Origin: Aestuariibius insulae
GTDB taxonomy: Bacteria; Pseudomonadota; Alphaproteobacteria; Rhodobacterales; Rhodobacteraceae
Direction: 5' to 3'
Length of the DNA: 64,000 nucleotides
Assembly (NCBI RefSeq): GCF_040783535.2
Contig: NZ_JBFONW020000001.1
Location: 558,001 to 622,000 of the forward strand
Part shown: one piece after another, positions 51,601 through 59,759 of the stretch
Numbering within the stretch: position 1 is the first letter of the stretch
How the letters are laid out: each line of letters opens with the position of its first letter
Translations under genes and position numbers: made by a program
The notes under the pieces: generated by a model
The model's input: the letters and a program-made list of their open reading frames with translations, nothing else
Told to the model about the DNA's origin: nothing
Database searches by the model: none

Positions 51601-51662
51601 CCGAAGACCTTAGTCTGGCGTGACATGACCGACTGAATATCGACCCCAAGACGGAACCGCAA

Positions 51663-52541
51663 TTGGCAATTTCTCACGATCTCGATGGCGTTTTGATCGC
51701 GCCCAATCCGCAGGCACCGGGCCTGACACGTGCCGTTACCGGCATCGATGCGCAGGGTGAGCCGGTCGAAACGTCGGTCGTCGAGGAGCGTCCGCTGACC
51801 ATCTTCCTCAACGGCACCGAGATCGTGACGGCCATGACGATCGGCGATTATCCGGCCTATCTGGCCCTGGGATTTCTCCTCAACCAGAGGATGCTTTCCC
51901 CGGACGAGACCATCAAGGGCGTCGACTATGACGAGGAGCTGGAAACGGTCGTCGTCCGCACCGATGGAACGACCCGCCATGAGGAGAAGCTGAAGAAGAA
52001 GACCCGCACCAGTGGATGTGCCGTCGGCACCGTCTTCGGCGACATGATGGAGGGGCTGGACGAGGTGCAGCTCCCTCAGACGACGCTGAAGCTCTCCGAT
52101 CTTTACGCGCTCTCCGCCCGGATCAACCGGATGCCGTCCCTCTATCTGGAGGCAGGCGCGATACACGGCACCGTCCTTTGCAAGGATGCGCAGCCTCTCG
52201 TCTATATGGAAGATGTCGGACGCCATAACGCCGTTGACAAGATCGCGGGTTGGATGCTGTCCGAGGGCGCAACCGCGTCGGACAAGATGCTCTACACCAC
52301 AGGCCGCTTAACTTCGGAAATGGTCATCAAGACCGCCCTGATGGGCATCCCGATCCTCGCCTCGCGCTCGGGCTTTACCGCCTGGGGGGTCGAGATCGCC
52401 CGGCAGGTCGGCCTCACCCTCATCGGACGCCTGCGCGGTGAGCGGTTCGTCTGCCTCTCCGGCGAACAGCGCCTGATCCGCGACGTAGCGCCGCGAGATA
52501 GGAAGGAAGACCCCCGCCAGATCCGGAAAGGTGCGCAATGA
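51663..52541 (+). CDS. fdhD: FdhD, sulfur-transfer protein for formate dehydrogenase cofactor
   Basis: 292 residues. The family features include the VEERPLTIFLNG start, TRTSGCAVGT near residue 117, VYMEDVGRHNAVDK near 180 and TSEMVIKTALMGIPILASRSG near 222. FdhD passes sulfur from the cysteine desulfurase to the molybdenum cofactor of formate dehydrogenase. The first of the two active-site cysteines (CxxC) is present, but the second position is glycine; the first is the one needed in E. coli. Start appears to be TTG at 51663; no upstream ATG or GTG was found. It begins the fdhD-mobA-mobB-moeA operon. Confidence 0.9.
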   Translation: MAISHDLDGVLIAPNPQAPGLTRAVTGIDAQGEPVETSVVEERPLTIFLNGTEIVTAMTIGDYPAYLALGFLLNQRMLSPDETIKGVDYDEELETVVVRTDGTTRHEEKLKKKTRTSGCAVGTVFGDMMEGLDEVQLPQTTLKLSDLYALSARINRMPSLYLEAGAIHGTVLCKDAQPLVYMEDVGRHNAVDKIAGWMLSEGATASDKMLYTTGRLTSEMVIKTALMGIPILASRSGFTAWGVEIARQVGLTLIGRLRGERFVCLSGEQRLIRDVAPRDRKEDPRQIRKGAQ

Positions 52542-53143
52542 CGCACACTCTCGGCACCGCAAACCCGCCGCTCGGCGTCGTCCTCGCGGGCGGTCAGGCC
52601 CGCCGGATGGGGGGCGGGGACAAACCCTTGCTAAAGCTCGGCGAGAGCTCAATCCTCCAGCGCATCCTGGACCGCCTCGCCCCGCAGGTTGGCGGCCTTG
52701 CGATCAACGCCAACGGCGATCCCGGTCGCCTCGCCCGCTTCGGCCTGCCCGTCCTGCCTGACAGCGTCGCGGATCATCCCGGCCCTCTCGCGGGCGTCCT
52801 CGCCGGTCTCGACTGGGCTGCCTCCCACGGCGCCGAGGCCATCGTCACCGTCGCCGGCGACACCCCGTTCTTCCCCTGCGATCTCGTCCCGCATCTGACG
52901 CAAGCCTGCGAGGCCGGCGCCCCCATCGCGCTCGCCGCAAGCCCCGGCGGACGCCATCCGACCTTCGGCCTCTGGTCTACCGCCCTCCGCGACGACCTGC
53001 GCACAGCCTTGAAGGACGGCACTCGGAAAGTCGTCCTCTGGACCGACCGCCACAATGCGGCGACGGCAGACTTCCCGGATGATGCGGCCTTCTTCAACGT
53101 CAACACGCCCGAGGACCTGACCAAAGCCGAGGCCATGCTGTGA
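52538..53143 (+). CDS. mobA: Molybdenum cofactor guanylyltransferase
   Basis: 201 residues. The nucleotide-binding start LAGGQARRMGGGDK (16-29) and VVAGDTPFFPCDLV near residue 103 are typical. MobA joins GMP to molybdopterin to make the guanine dinucleotide cofactor used by formate dehydrogenase. It overlaps fdhD by an ATGA and mobB by a GTGA. Confidence 0.93.
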   Translation: MTHTLGTANPPLGVVLAGGQARRMGGGDKPLLKLGESSILQRILDRLAPQVGGLAINANGDPGRLARFGLPVLPDSVADHPGPLAGVLAGLDWAASHGAEAIVTVAGDTPFFPCDLVPHLTQACEAGAPIALAASPGGRHPTFGLWSTALRDDLRTALKDGTRKVVLWTDRHNAATADFPDDAAFFNVNTPEDLTKAEAML

Positions 53144-53631
53144 TTATCTTCGGCGTCGTCGGCTACAAAAACTCCGGCAAGACTGGACTCATGGAACGCC
53201 TCGTCAGCGATCTGACCGGGCGCGGCCTGACCGTCTCGACCGTCAAACATGCTCATCACCACTTCGATCTCGATCAGGAAGGCAAGGACAGCTATCGCCA
53301 CCGCACCGCCGGGGCGGGTCAGGTGCTGCTCTCGTCCGCGACCCGCTGGGCGCTGATGTCCGAACTGCGCGGCGCGCCCGAGCCGCCGCTTTCTAATCTG
53401 CTGACCCGGCTCGATCCGGTCGATCTGGTGCTGGTCGAGGGCTTCAAGCGCGACAGCCACCCCAAGATCGAGGCGCATCGCGCCGCCACGCGTCAGCCCT
53501 TGATCGCGCCGGGTGATCCCACGATCCGCGCAGTCGCAAGCGACAGCGCTCTCGACCTCGACCGCCCGCTCTTCCATCTCGACGCAACGCGCGAGATTGC
53601 CGATTTCATCCTGCGCGAGACCGGTCTGTGA
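53140..53631 (+). CDS. mobB: Molybdopterin-guanine dinucleotide biosynthesis protein B
   Basis: 163 residues, with the P-loop GYKNSGKT near residue 8. It is thought to help MobA by supplying GTP. It has a GTG start overlapping mobA and overlaps moeA by a GTGA (53628-53631). Confidence 0.9.
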   Translation: MIIFGVVGYKNSGKTGLMERLVSDLTGRGLTVSTVKHAHHHFDLDQEGKDSYRHRTAGAGQVLLSSATRWALMSELRGAPEPPLSNLLTRLDPVDLVLVEGFKRDSHPKIEAHRAATRQPLIAPGDPTIRAVASDSALDLDRPLFHLDATREIADFILRETGL

Positions 53632-55739
53632 CGCCCGACACGATCCTCATGGTCGACTGGTCCGGCGGCAACGACACCGGCCCCACCCCGCGCAAGGACG
53701 CGATCTGGATCGCCATTTGCCGGGGCGGAGCCCCCACTGAGACGCTCTACCAACGCAACCGCCAGATCGCCGAAGAGACGCTGGCAACCCTGCTGGACGA
53801 GGAGACCAAGGCAGGCCGCACCGTCCTTGCAGGCTTCGATTTCGGCTTCGCCTTCGCGACAGGCTTCACCAAGGCCCTCACCGGCGCGGACGATCCGCTC
53901 ACGCTCTGGGACTGGTTCGAAGAGCGGATGCAGGACACGCCCCAATCCAACAACCGCTTCGATCTCGCTGGGGAGATCAATGCCCGCTTCCCTGGCATTG
54001 GCCCATTCTGGTTCAACGGCCTATCCCGCGACATCGAGAGCCTCCCAAGGAAGGGCACACATCGAGAAAATCATGGCCTGCCAGAGAAGCGGAAGGCCGA
54101 AACACTCGCGACAAGCTCCTTTCCGTCTTGGCAGATGGGCGGGGCAGGGGCCGTCGGCAGCCAGATTTTCACCGGTCTGCCGGTCCTCAACCGCCTTCGC
54201 CACCGCTTGGAGGGCAAGGTCGCCGTCTGGCCGTTCGAGCCGCTGGATCGCCCCGTCGCCTTTGTCGAGATCTGGCCGTCGCTTCTCTCCAAGGCGATCA
54301 CTCCCCAGGTCAAATCCGGCGACATCAAGGACGAGGTGCAGGTCCGTATCCTGGCCGAGACCATCGCCCGCCTTCCGTCGGATCGCCTGACCGATATCCT
54401 GAACGTCGAGCCGACCGAGGAAGGCTGGATCTTCGGGGTCGGCCACGAGGATGAGCTGAACGCGCTCGCCGCGCAAACCAGCCCCCTCAAACCGCCGCCC
54501 CTTCGCGACGACTGTTTCGCCATGCCGCGCGGCGCGCACTGGACGCCGGTCGATGACGCGCTCGCCCATCTCAGGCGGACGATGACCCCGGTGACCGCGA
54601 CGGCCACGCTTCCCCTGCAGGAGGCCGCCGGTCGCTATACCGCAACGCCGATCCACGCGCGCCGTGCCCATCCGCCCGCCGCCAATTCGGCGGTCGATGG
54701 CTATGGCTTTTCCGCATCGGTTCTTAGGCCTGACGACAATCACCTCCCGCTCGCCAAAGGTCGCGCCGCCGCTGGAGCGCCCTTCGATGGAACGCTGCCC
54801 GAGGGTCAGGCCCTCCGCATCCTGACCGGAGCCGTCCTGCCCGACGGCGTCGATACCGTTGTTCTGGAGGAGGATACGACCACCGACGGGCACGCCATCG
54901 CCTTTCGCGGCCCGCTCAAACCCCGCGCCAATACCCGCCCGGCGGGCGAAGATGTCGAGCAAAACGCGCAGATTTTCGAGGCCGGTCATCGCCTCGCTCC
55001 GCAGGACCTCGCCCTCCTCAGCGCAACGGGCCATGGCACCGCAACCGTCCACGACCGCCTGCGCGTCGGTGTCCTTTCGACCGGTGACGAGCTGCGCGCC
55101 TCGGGCAGCGATCTTGCCCCTGGCCAGATCCATGACGCCAACCGCCCGATGCTGCTCGCGTTGCTCGACCAATGGGGCTTCGACGCCGTCGATCTGGGCT
55201 GCCTGCCCGACGATCGCATCGCGATCCGCGACGCACTCGACACCGGCGCCGCCACGACAGACGCCATCCTCACCAGCGGCGGCGCATCGGCGGGCGACGA
55301 AGACCATATCTCGGCCCTTCTCGAGCAGACCGGCGCGATGGAGCTTTGGCGTATCGCCGTCAAACCCGGCCGCCCTCTCGCGCTCGCCCTTTGGGACGGA
55401 ACGCCCGTCTTCGGCCTGCCCGGCAATCCGGTCGCCGCGTTCGTCACGACCCTTATCTTCGCCCGTCCCGCGCTCGTCCGTCTTGCAGGCGGCGCTTGGC
55501 CTGAACCGCAGGGGATCGACCTGCCCGCCGCCTTCTCCAAGCGCAAGAAAGAGGGCCGCCGCGAATACCTGCGCGCCCGCATTCGTGATGGCCGCGCTGA
55601 GGTCTACCCGTCCGAAGGCTCGGGCCGCATCCGGGGCCTTACCTGGGCGGACGGCCTCGTGGAGCTGCCGGATGAGGCCCGCGATTTCGCCCCCGGAGAC
55701 CCCGTCCGCTTCCTACCCTTCGGCAGCTTCGGGCTATGA
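53628..55739 (+). CDS. moeA: Fusion of an RNase H-like DUF429-type domain with molybdopterin molybdotransferase MoeA
   Basis: 703 residues, far above the MoeA norm of about 400. The N-terminal 290 residues (VDWSGG at 9-14, GFDFGF at 69-74, E214 in VEIWPS) resemble the DUF429-type RNase H-like fold. From about 297 on comes MoeA: PPAANSAVDGYG, LTGAVLPDGVDTVVLEED, VLSTGDEL, TSGGASAGDEDH and FGLPGNPVAAFVT. MoeA inserts molybdate into adenylated molybdopterin. The GTG start overlaps mobB. Whether the N-terminal part has a catalytic role is unknown. Confidence 0.88.
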   Translation: MTPDTILMVDWSGGNDTGPTPRKDAIWIAICRGGAPTETLYQRNRQIAEETLATLLDEETKAGRTVLAGFDFGFAFATGFTKALTGADDPLTLWDWFEERMQDTPQSNNRFDLAGEINARFPGIGPFWFNGLSRDIESLPRKGTHRENHGLPEKRKAETLATSSFPSWQMGGAGAVGSQIFTGLPVLNRLRHRLEGKVAVWPFEPLDRPVAFVEIWPSLLSKAITPQVKSGDIKDEVQVRILAETIARLPSDRLTDILNVEPTEEGWIFGVGHEDELNALAAQTSPLKPPPLRDDCFAMPRGAHWTPVDDALAHLRRTMTPVTATATLPLQEAAGRYTATPIHARRAHPPAANSAVDGYGFSASVLRPDDNHLPLAKGRAAAGAPFDGTLPEGQALRILTGAVLPDGVDTVVLEEDTTTDGHAIAFRGPLKPRANTRPAGEDVEQNAQIFEAGHRLAPQDLALLSATGHGTATVHDRLRVGVLSTGDELRASGSDLAPGQIHDANRPMLLALLDQWGFDAVDLGCLPDDRIAIRDALDTGAATTDAILTSGGASAGDEDHISALLEQTGAMELWRIAVKPGRPLALALWDGTPVFGLPGNPVAAFVTTLIFARPALVRLAGGAWPEPQGIDLPAAFSKRKKEGRREYLRARIRDGRAEVYPSEGSGRIRGLTWADGLVELPDEARDFAPGDPVRFLPFGSFGL

Positions 55740-56320
55740 CTCGGATCACCCCCGGCTTCGACGAGACAGAACGCCCCGCCGTAGCCAAGCTTTACTGGGG
55801 CGCCTTCGGCGGCAAGCTGGGCCGCGTCCTTGGCCCCAAGCGCCTCGCCCTCAAGTTCATCGTCGACAACCTCAGACCCGATCATGCGCTGGTCGCGAGA
55901 TCCGAGGCCGGGCAAATGCTCGGTGTCGTCGGCTTCAAGACCTACGAAGGCGCGCTTGTCGGCGGCGGGTTCCATGATCTGCGGCGGGTCTACGGCATCC
56001 TTGGCGCCACCTGGCGCGCCGCCATCCTGATGCTGCTCGAGCGGGATACCGACAATGAACGCTTCCTGCTCGACGGTCTTTTTGTCTCGCCGCAGGCGCG
56101 CGGGCAGGGCATTGGCACAGCCCTTCTGAACGCGATCTGCCAAGAGGCGCTCAGCCGCGGCTACCGCAAGCTGCGCCTCGACGTGATCGACAGCAATCCA
56201 CGCGCCCGCGCCCTCTACGAACGCGAGGGATTCGAGCCGAAAGGCACCACCGATATGGGCCCCTTTAGCAAGCTCTTCGGCTTTTCCTCGGCCACCACGA
56301 TGGTCAAGACGCTGGCCTAA
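55736..56320 (+). CDS. GNAT-family N-acetyltransferase
   Basis: 194 residues with the acetyl-CoA-binding motif VSPQARGQGIGTALL near residue 120 and a C-terminal NPRARALYEREGF. It transfers an acetyl group to an unknown amine. It overlaps moeA by an ATGA. Its stop codon overlaps that of the convergent gene by 4 nt. Confidence 0.88.
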   Translation: MTRITPGFDETERPAVAKLYWGAFGGKLGRVLGPKRLALKFIVDNLRPDHALVARSEAGQMLGVVGFKTYEGALVGGGFHDLRRVYGILGATWRAAILMLLERDTDNERFLLDGLFVSPQARGQGIGTALLNAICQEALSRGYRKLRLDVIDSNPRARALYEREGFEPKGTTDMGPFSKLFGFSSATTMVKTLA

Positions 56321-57228
56321 TCGAACGTCCCTGAGGCCCGCGCGATCAGCATGAAGGCCCGCGCCGACCGCGTCTCGGCCATCACTGACAGCTCTTCGTC
56401 GCTCGCTTCCGCCTCGAAATCGGTGACGAACTGATCGAACCGGCGCAGGAAATGATGCGCTGTGTCGCGAAAGATCATGTCGTCCCGCATCCGTGCGGCG
56501 ATCTTGTCCAGGCTCCGTTGGTCGCGGATCCCGCCTACATCGCCCACGGCGCTCCCCCGCTCTCCGGCGGCAAAGCGCCGCCATAGTTCGATCCGGGCGC
56601 GGTCCGGCGGCAGATCGTCCATATAGATCCCATCCTGACTGAGCAGCGTCAGCAGATCCTGGCTTGACCGGACCAGATTGCCGAAGTCCCGGTCCCGCAG
56701 CGCCTTGGCCAGCGCGGAGAACCCGACTTTGTCCTCGGCCGTATCGGGAAAATTGAGCGCCCGGATCACCTCGACCGTCGTCAAAGGCGCGGCCTTCGGT
56801 GCAGGATCCAGCGGCAGATCCGCCTGCACTTCAAGCGGCGCGGCTTCAAGGCGCGGCGCCGAAACGGGGGCAGAGGCGGGGCGGATCGCTCCGACGCTGC
56901 TTTGCCGGTCAAGCAGGTATGTCTGCCTCAGCGCTGTAATCGCCGCGCCCAGCCGCTCCGCCTCTTCGGCGGCGAGCCTCTGCGCGCGAAAAGCAATGGC
57001 CAGGGCGGCAATGCAGATCGCCGGGTAAATCGCGATCGCGACCACCAGAAAGATCCGCCCGATCCCGCTGTCGATCCCCCAAACCACAAGCAGCAGCACC
57101 GACATCACCATCCACAGCGCCGCCGCCCCGCCCGCGATCAACTCGGCGGGCGATACAGCGCTGACGGCGGGGGCGTTCTTCAGGAACGCCGCATTCGCCT
57201 TGTCACTGGAAGAGGACTGCTCGGCCAA
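56317..57228 (-). CDS. Conserved hypothetical membrane protein
   Basis: 303 residues. Two membrane helices (about 30-52 and 57-80) follow a polar N terminus; a helical segment (about 80-110) leads to a P/A linker and a soluble C-terminal domain (about 150-300) that is largely helical. I recognise no family. It lies 13 nt after greA on the same strand, so they may be co-transcribed. Confidence 0.75.
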   Translation of the reverse strand: MAEQSSSSDKANAAFLKNAPAVSAVSPAELIAGGAAALWMVMSVLLLVVWGIDSGIGRIFLVVAIAIYPAICIAALAIAFRAQRLAAEEAERLGAAITALRQTYLLDRQSSVGAIRPASAPVSAPRLEAAPLEVQADLPLDPAPKAAPLTTVEVIRALNFPDTAEDKVGFSALAKALRDRDFGNLVRSSQDLLTLLSQDGIYMDDLPPDRARIELWRRFAAGERGSAVGDVGGIRDQRSLDKIAARMRDDMIFRDTAHHFLRRFDQFVTDFEAEASDEELSVMAETRSARAFMLIARASGTFD

Positions 57229-57241
57229 CCCGCCTCACCCG

Positions 57242-57712
57242 TTACTTGTAAACGATCTCCAGGATCTCATAGGACTTTTCGCCGCCCGGCGTCCGAACCT
57301 CGACGCTGTCGCCTTCATCCTTGCCTATCAAAGCGCGCGCAAGCGGTGATTTCACGTTCAGCTTGCCCTTCTCGATGCTGGCCTCGTGCTCGCCCACGAT
57401 CTGGTAGGTCTTTTCTTCGTCCGTATCCTCGTCGACCAGCTTGACCGTCGCGCCGAATTTCACCGTGCCAGACAGCTTCGCCGGATCGATCACATCGGCG
57501 AGCGAGATCACAGCCTCAAGCTCCTTGATGCGGCCTTCGATGAAGCTCTGCTTTTCCTTGGCCGAATGATATTCCGCATTCTCGCTCAGATCGCCATGCT
57601 CGCGCGCTTCGGCAATCGCCCGGATGATCGCCGGGCGTTCCTCGCTCTTGAGCTGTTTCAGCTCTACATTCACCGCGTCATACCCGGTCTTGGTCAGCGG
57701 GATCTTGTCCAT
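57242..57712 (-). CDS. greA: Transcription elongation factor GreA
   Basis: 156 residues. N-terminal coiled coil (MDKIPLTKTGYDAV and LSENAEYHSAKEKQ, near 38-55) and C-terminal FKBP-like domain ending in GGEKSYEILEI. GreA helps cleave backtracked transcripts in stalled RNA polymerase. It diverges from the ETF-ubiquinone oxidoreductase gene, with about 240 nt between starts. Confidence 0.95.
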   Translation of the reverse strand: MDKIPLTKTGYDAVNVELKQLKSEERPAIIRAIAEAREHGDLSENAEYHSAKEKQSFIEGRIKELEAVISLADVIDPAKLSGTVKFGATVKLVDEDTDEEKTYQIVGEHEASIEKGKLNVKSPLARALIGKDEGDSVEVRTPGGEKSYEILEIVYK

Positions 57713-57950
57713 TCCTCGTCCTCTGCACGTCTGTCGATCCGGCTGAGCCTATCAGCCCGTTTCGGGAATCCCAACGAGAAGCGTGGCGGCAGGCGACATT
57801 CCCGCCAGACCGCCCGCCACGGCGTCTCAAGGTCGCGGAAACGGCTTTTAACGTCCCGTTCCGATTGACCCCGCGCCCCCGCATCCCTTTATACCGCTCA
57901 AAACGTTGACCAACTATGACCAGCGCCGCGCCGCGCGACAGGAGAGCCAG

Positions 57951-59600
57951 ATGAGCCAGATCGAACGCGAAGCGATGGAATATGATGTCGTGATCGTGGG
58001 GGCAGGTCCCGCGGGCATCTCATCGGCGATCCGGCTCAAACAGATCAATCCCGATCTTTCCGTCGTCGTGCTCGAAAAAGGCTCCGAGGTTGGCGCGCAT
58101 ATTTTGTCGGGCGCGGTGCTGGATCCCATCGGCCTCGACAAGCTGATCCCCGACTGGAAGGACAAAGGCGCCCCGCTCGATGTGGCGGTCAAGGACGACA
58201 ACTTCTTCATGCTGGGCGAAGCGGGCAAGATCCGTATCCCGCTCTGGCCGATGCCGCCTTTGATGAAGAACCACGGCAATTACATTGTCTCCATGGGCAA
58301 TGTCTGCCGCTGGCTCGCCGAACAGGCTGAGGCGCTCGAGGTCGAGATCTTCCCCGGCATGTCCTGCTCCGAACTGGTCTACGGCGAAAACGGCGAGGTC
58401 AAAGGCGTCGTGGCGGGCGAATTCGGCAAGAACCCGGATGGCACGCCCGGCGACGGCTATGAGCCGGGGATGGAGCTGCACGGCAAATACGTCCTTCTAG
58501 GCGAAGGCGTGCGCGGCTCGCTTTCCAAGCAGGTGATCGCGAAGTACGCCCTCGATGCCGACTGCGACGTGCAGAAATATGGTCTCGGCATGAAAGAGCT
58601 GTGGGAGATCGACCCCGCCAAGCACAAGCCCGGCACCGTGACCCATACGATGGGCTGGCCGCTGGGCAGCAATGCAGGCGGCGGATCCTTCATCTACCAC
58701 CTCGACAACAATCAGGTCTATGTCGGCTTCGTCGTCCATCTCGGCTACGAAAACCCCTATGTGAACCCCTACCTGTCCTTCCAGCAGTTCAAGCACCATC
58801 CGATGGTCAAGGAGCTGCTCGAAGGCGGAAAGCGCGTGGCCTACGGCGCGCGCGCTATCTCAGAGGGTGGCTGGCAGTCCCTGCCCAAGCTGGAATTCCC
58901 CGGCGGCGCACTGCTCGGATGCTCCGCCGGCATGGTCAACGTCCCCCGGATCAAGGGCAACCACAACGCCATGCTCTCCGGCATCGCCGCGGCCGAGGCT
59001 GTCGCCGTGGCCCTCTCCGAAGATCGCAGCGGGGATCTCCTGAACGGCTACGACGCCCTCGTGCGCACCGGCGAGATCGCCAAAGACCTCAAGCCTGTCC
59101 GCAACGTCAAACCGCTCTGGTCCAAGCACGGCCTGATGGCGAGCCTTGTCGGCGGCGGCGTCGATATGTGGACTAACACGTTCGGCTTCTCCCTCATGGG
59201 CACGATGAAACATGGCAAGACCGACGCGGAAGCCACCGGCGACGCCGCAAATCACAAGCCGATCGACTACCCCAAGCCCGACGGCACGATCAGCTTCGAC
59301 CGCCTGACCAATGTCGCCTTCTCCTTCACCAACCATGAAGAGCAACAGCCCGCCCACCTCACGCTGAAAGACGCGAGCGTCCCGGTCGACGTGAACCTGC
59401 CGAAATATGCAGGCCCCTCACAGCGCTATTGCCCGGCGGGCGTCTACGAATTCGTCGAAGAAGAAGGCAAGGATGCGCGTTTCGTCATCAACTTCCAGAA
59501 CTGCGTGCACTGCAAGACCTGCGACATAAAGGACCCCTCCCAGAACATCGTTTGGACGGTTCCGCAGGGGGGTGACGGGCCTAACTACCCGAATATGTGA
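57951..59600 (+). CDS. Electron transfer flavoprotein-ubiquinone oxidoreductase
   Basis: 549 residues, the normal length. The FAD motif VIVGAGPAG lies at about 14-22, and the C-terminal [4Fe-4S] site has CPAGVYEF followed by CVHCKTCDIKDP. It carries electrons from fatty-acid and amino-acid dehydrogenases via ETF to ubiquinone at the inner membrane. The ATG at 57951 follows AGGAGAG and gives MSQIEREAMEYD; an in-frame TTG 15 codons earlier is less likely. A stem-loop follows the stop. Confidence 0.95.
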   Translation: MSQIEREAMEYDVVIVGAGPAGISSAIRLKQINPDLSVVVLEKGSEVGAHILSGAVLDPIGLDKLIPDWKDKGAPLDVAVKDDNFFMLGEAGKIRIPLWPMPPLMKNHGNYIVSMGNVCRWLAEQAEALEVEIFPGMSCSELVYGENGEVKGVVAGEFGKNPDGTPGDGYEPGMELHGKYVLLGEGVRGSLSKQVIAKYALDADCDVQKYGLGMKELWEIDPAKHKPGTVTHTMGWPLGSNAGGGSFIYHLDNNQVYVGFVVHLGYENPYVNPYLSFQQFKHHPMVKELLEGGKRVAYGARAISEGGWQSLPKLEFPGGALLGCSAGMVNVPRIKGNHNAMLSGIAAAEAVAVALSEDRSGDLLNGYDALVRTGEIAKDLKPVRNVKPLWSKHGLMASLVGGGVDMWTNTFGFSLMGTMKHGKTDAEATGDAANHKPIDYPKPDGTISFDRLTNVAFSFTNHEEQQPAHLTLKDASVPVDVNLPKYAGPSQRYCPAGVYEFVEEEGKDARFVINFQNCVHCKTCDIKDPSQNIVWTVPQGGDGPNYPNM

Positions 59601-59606
59601 GTTAAA

Positions 59607-59625
59607 GCCTGCCTCTTTCGCAGGC
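59607..59625 (+). terminator. Stem-loop after the ETF-ubiquinone oxidoreductase gene
   Basis: GCCTGC (59607-59612) and GCAGGC (59620-59625) form a perfect 6-bp stem with a 7-nt loop, 7 nt after the stop codon. No T tract follows, so it may rely on Rho or stabilise the transcript end. Confidence 0.4.
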
Positions 59626-59759
59626 ATATGCCCCGATCCGTTGCGTAAAAGCAGCGCGCCCCCCGGAATTCACGCATCTCCCCGGTTGTCGCCCAGAAAT
59701 CGCCTCACTAGGCTGAATTCTGGGGGAACCAACGACATTCAGCCGAGGGGACGGTCCGA

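Noticed and set aside
54021..55307. 428-codon open frame antisense to moeA
   Set aside because: Shadow of a clear MoeA coding region, with no start signal.
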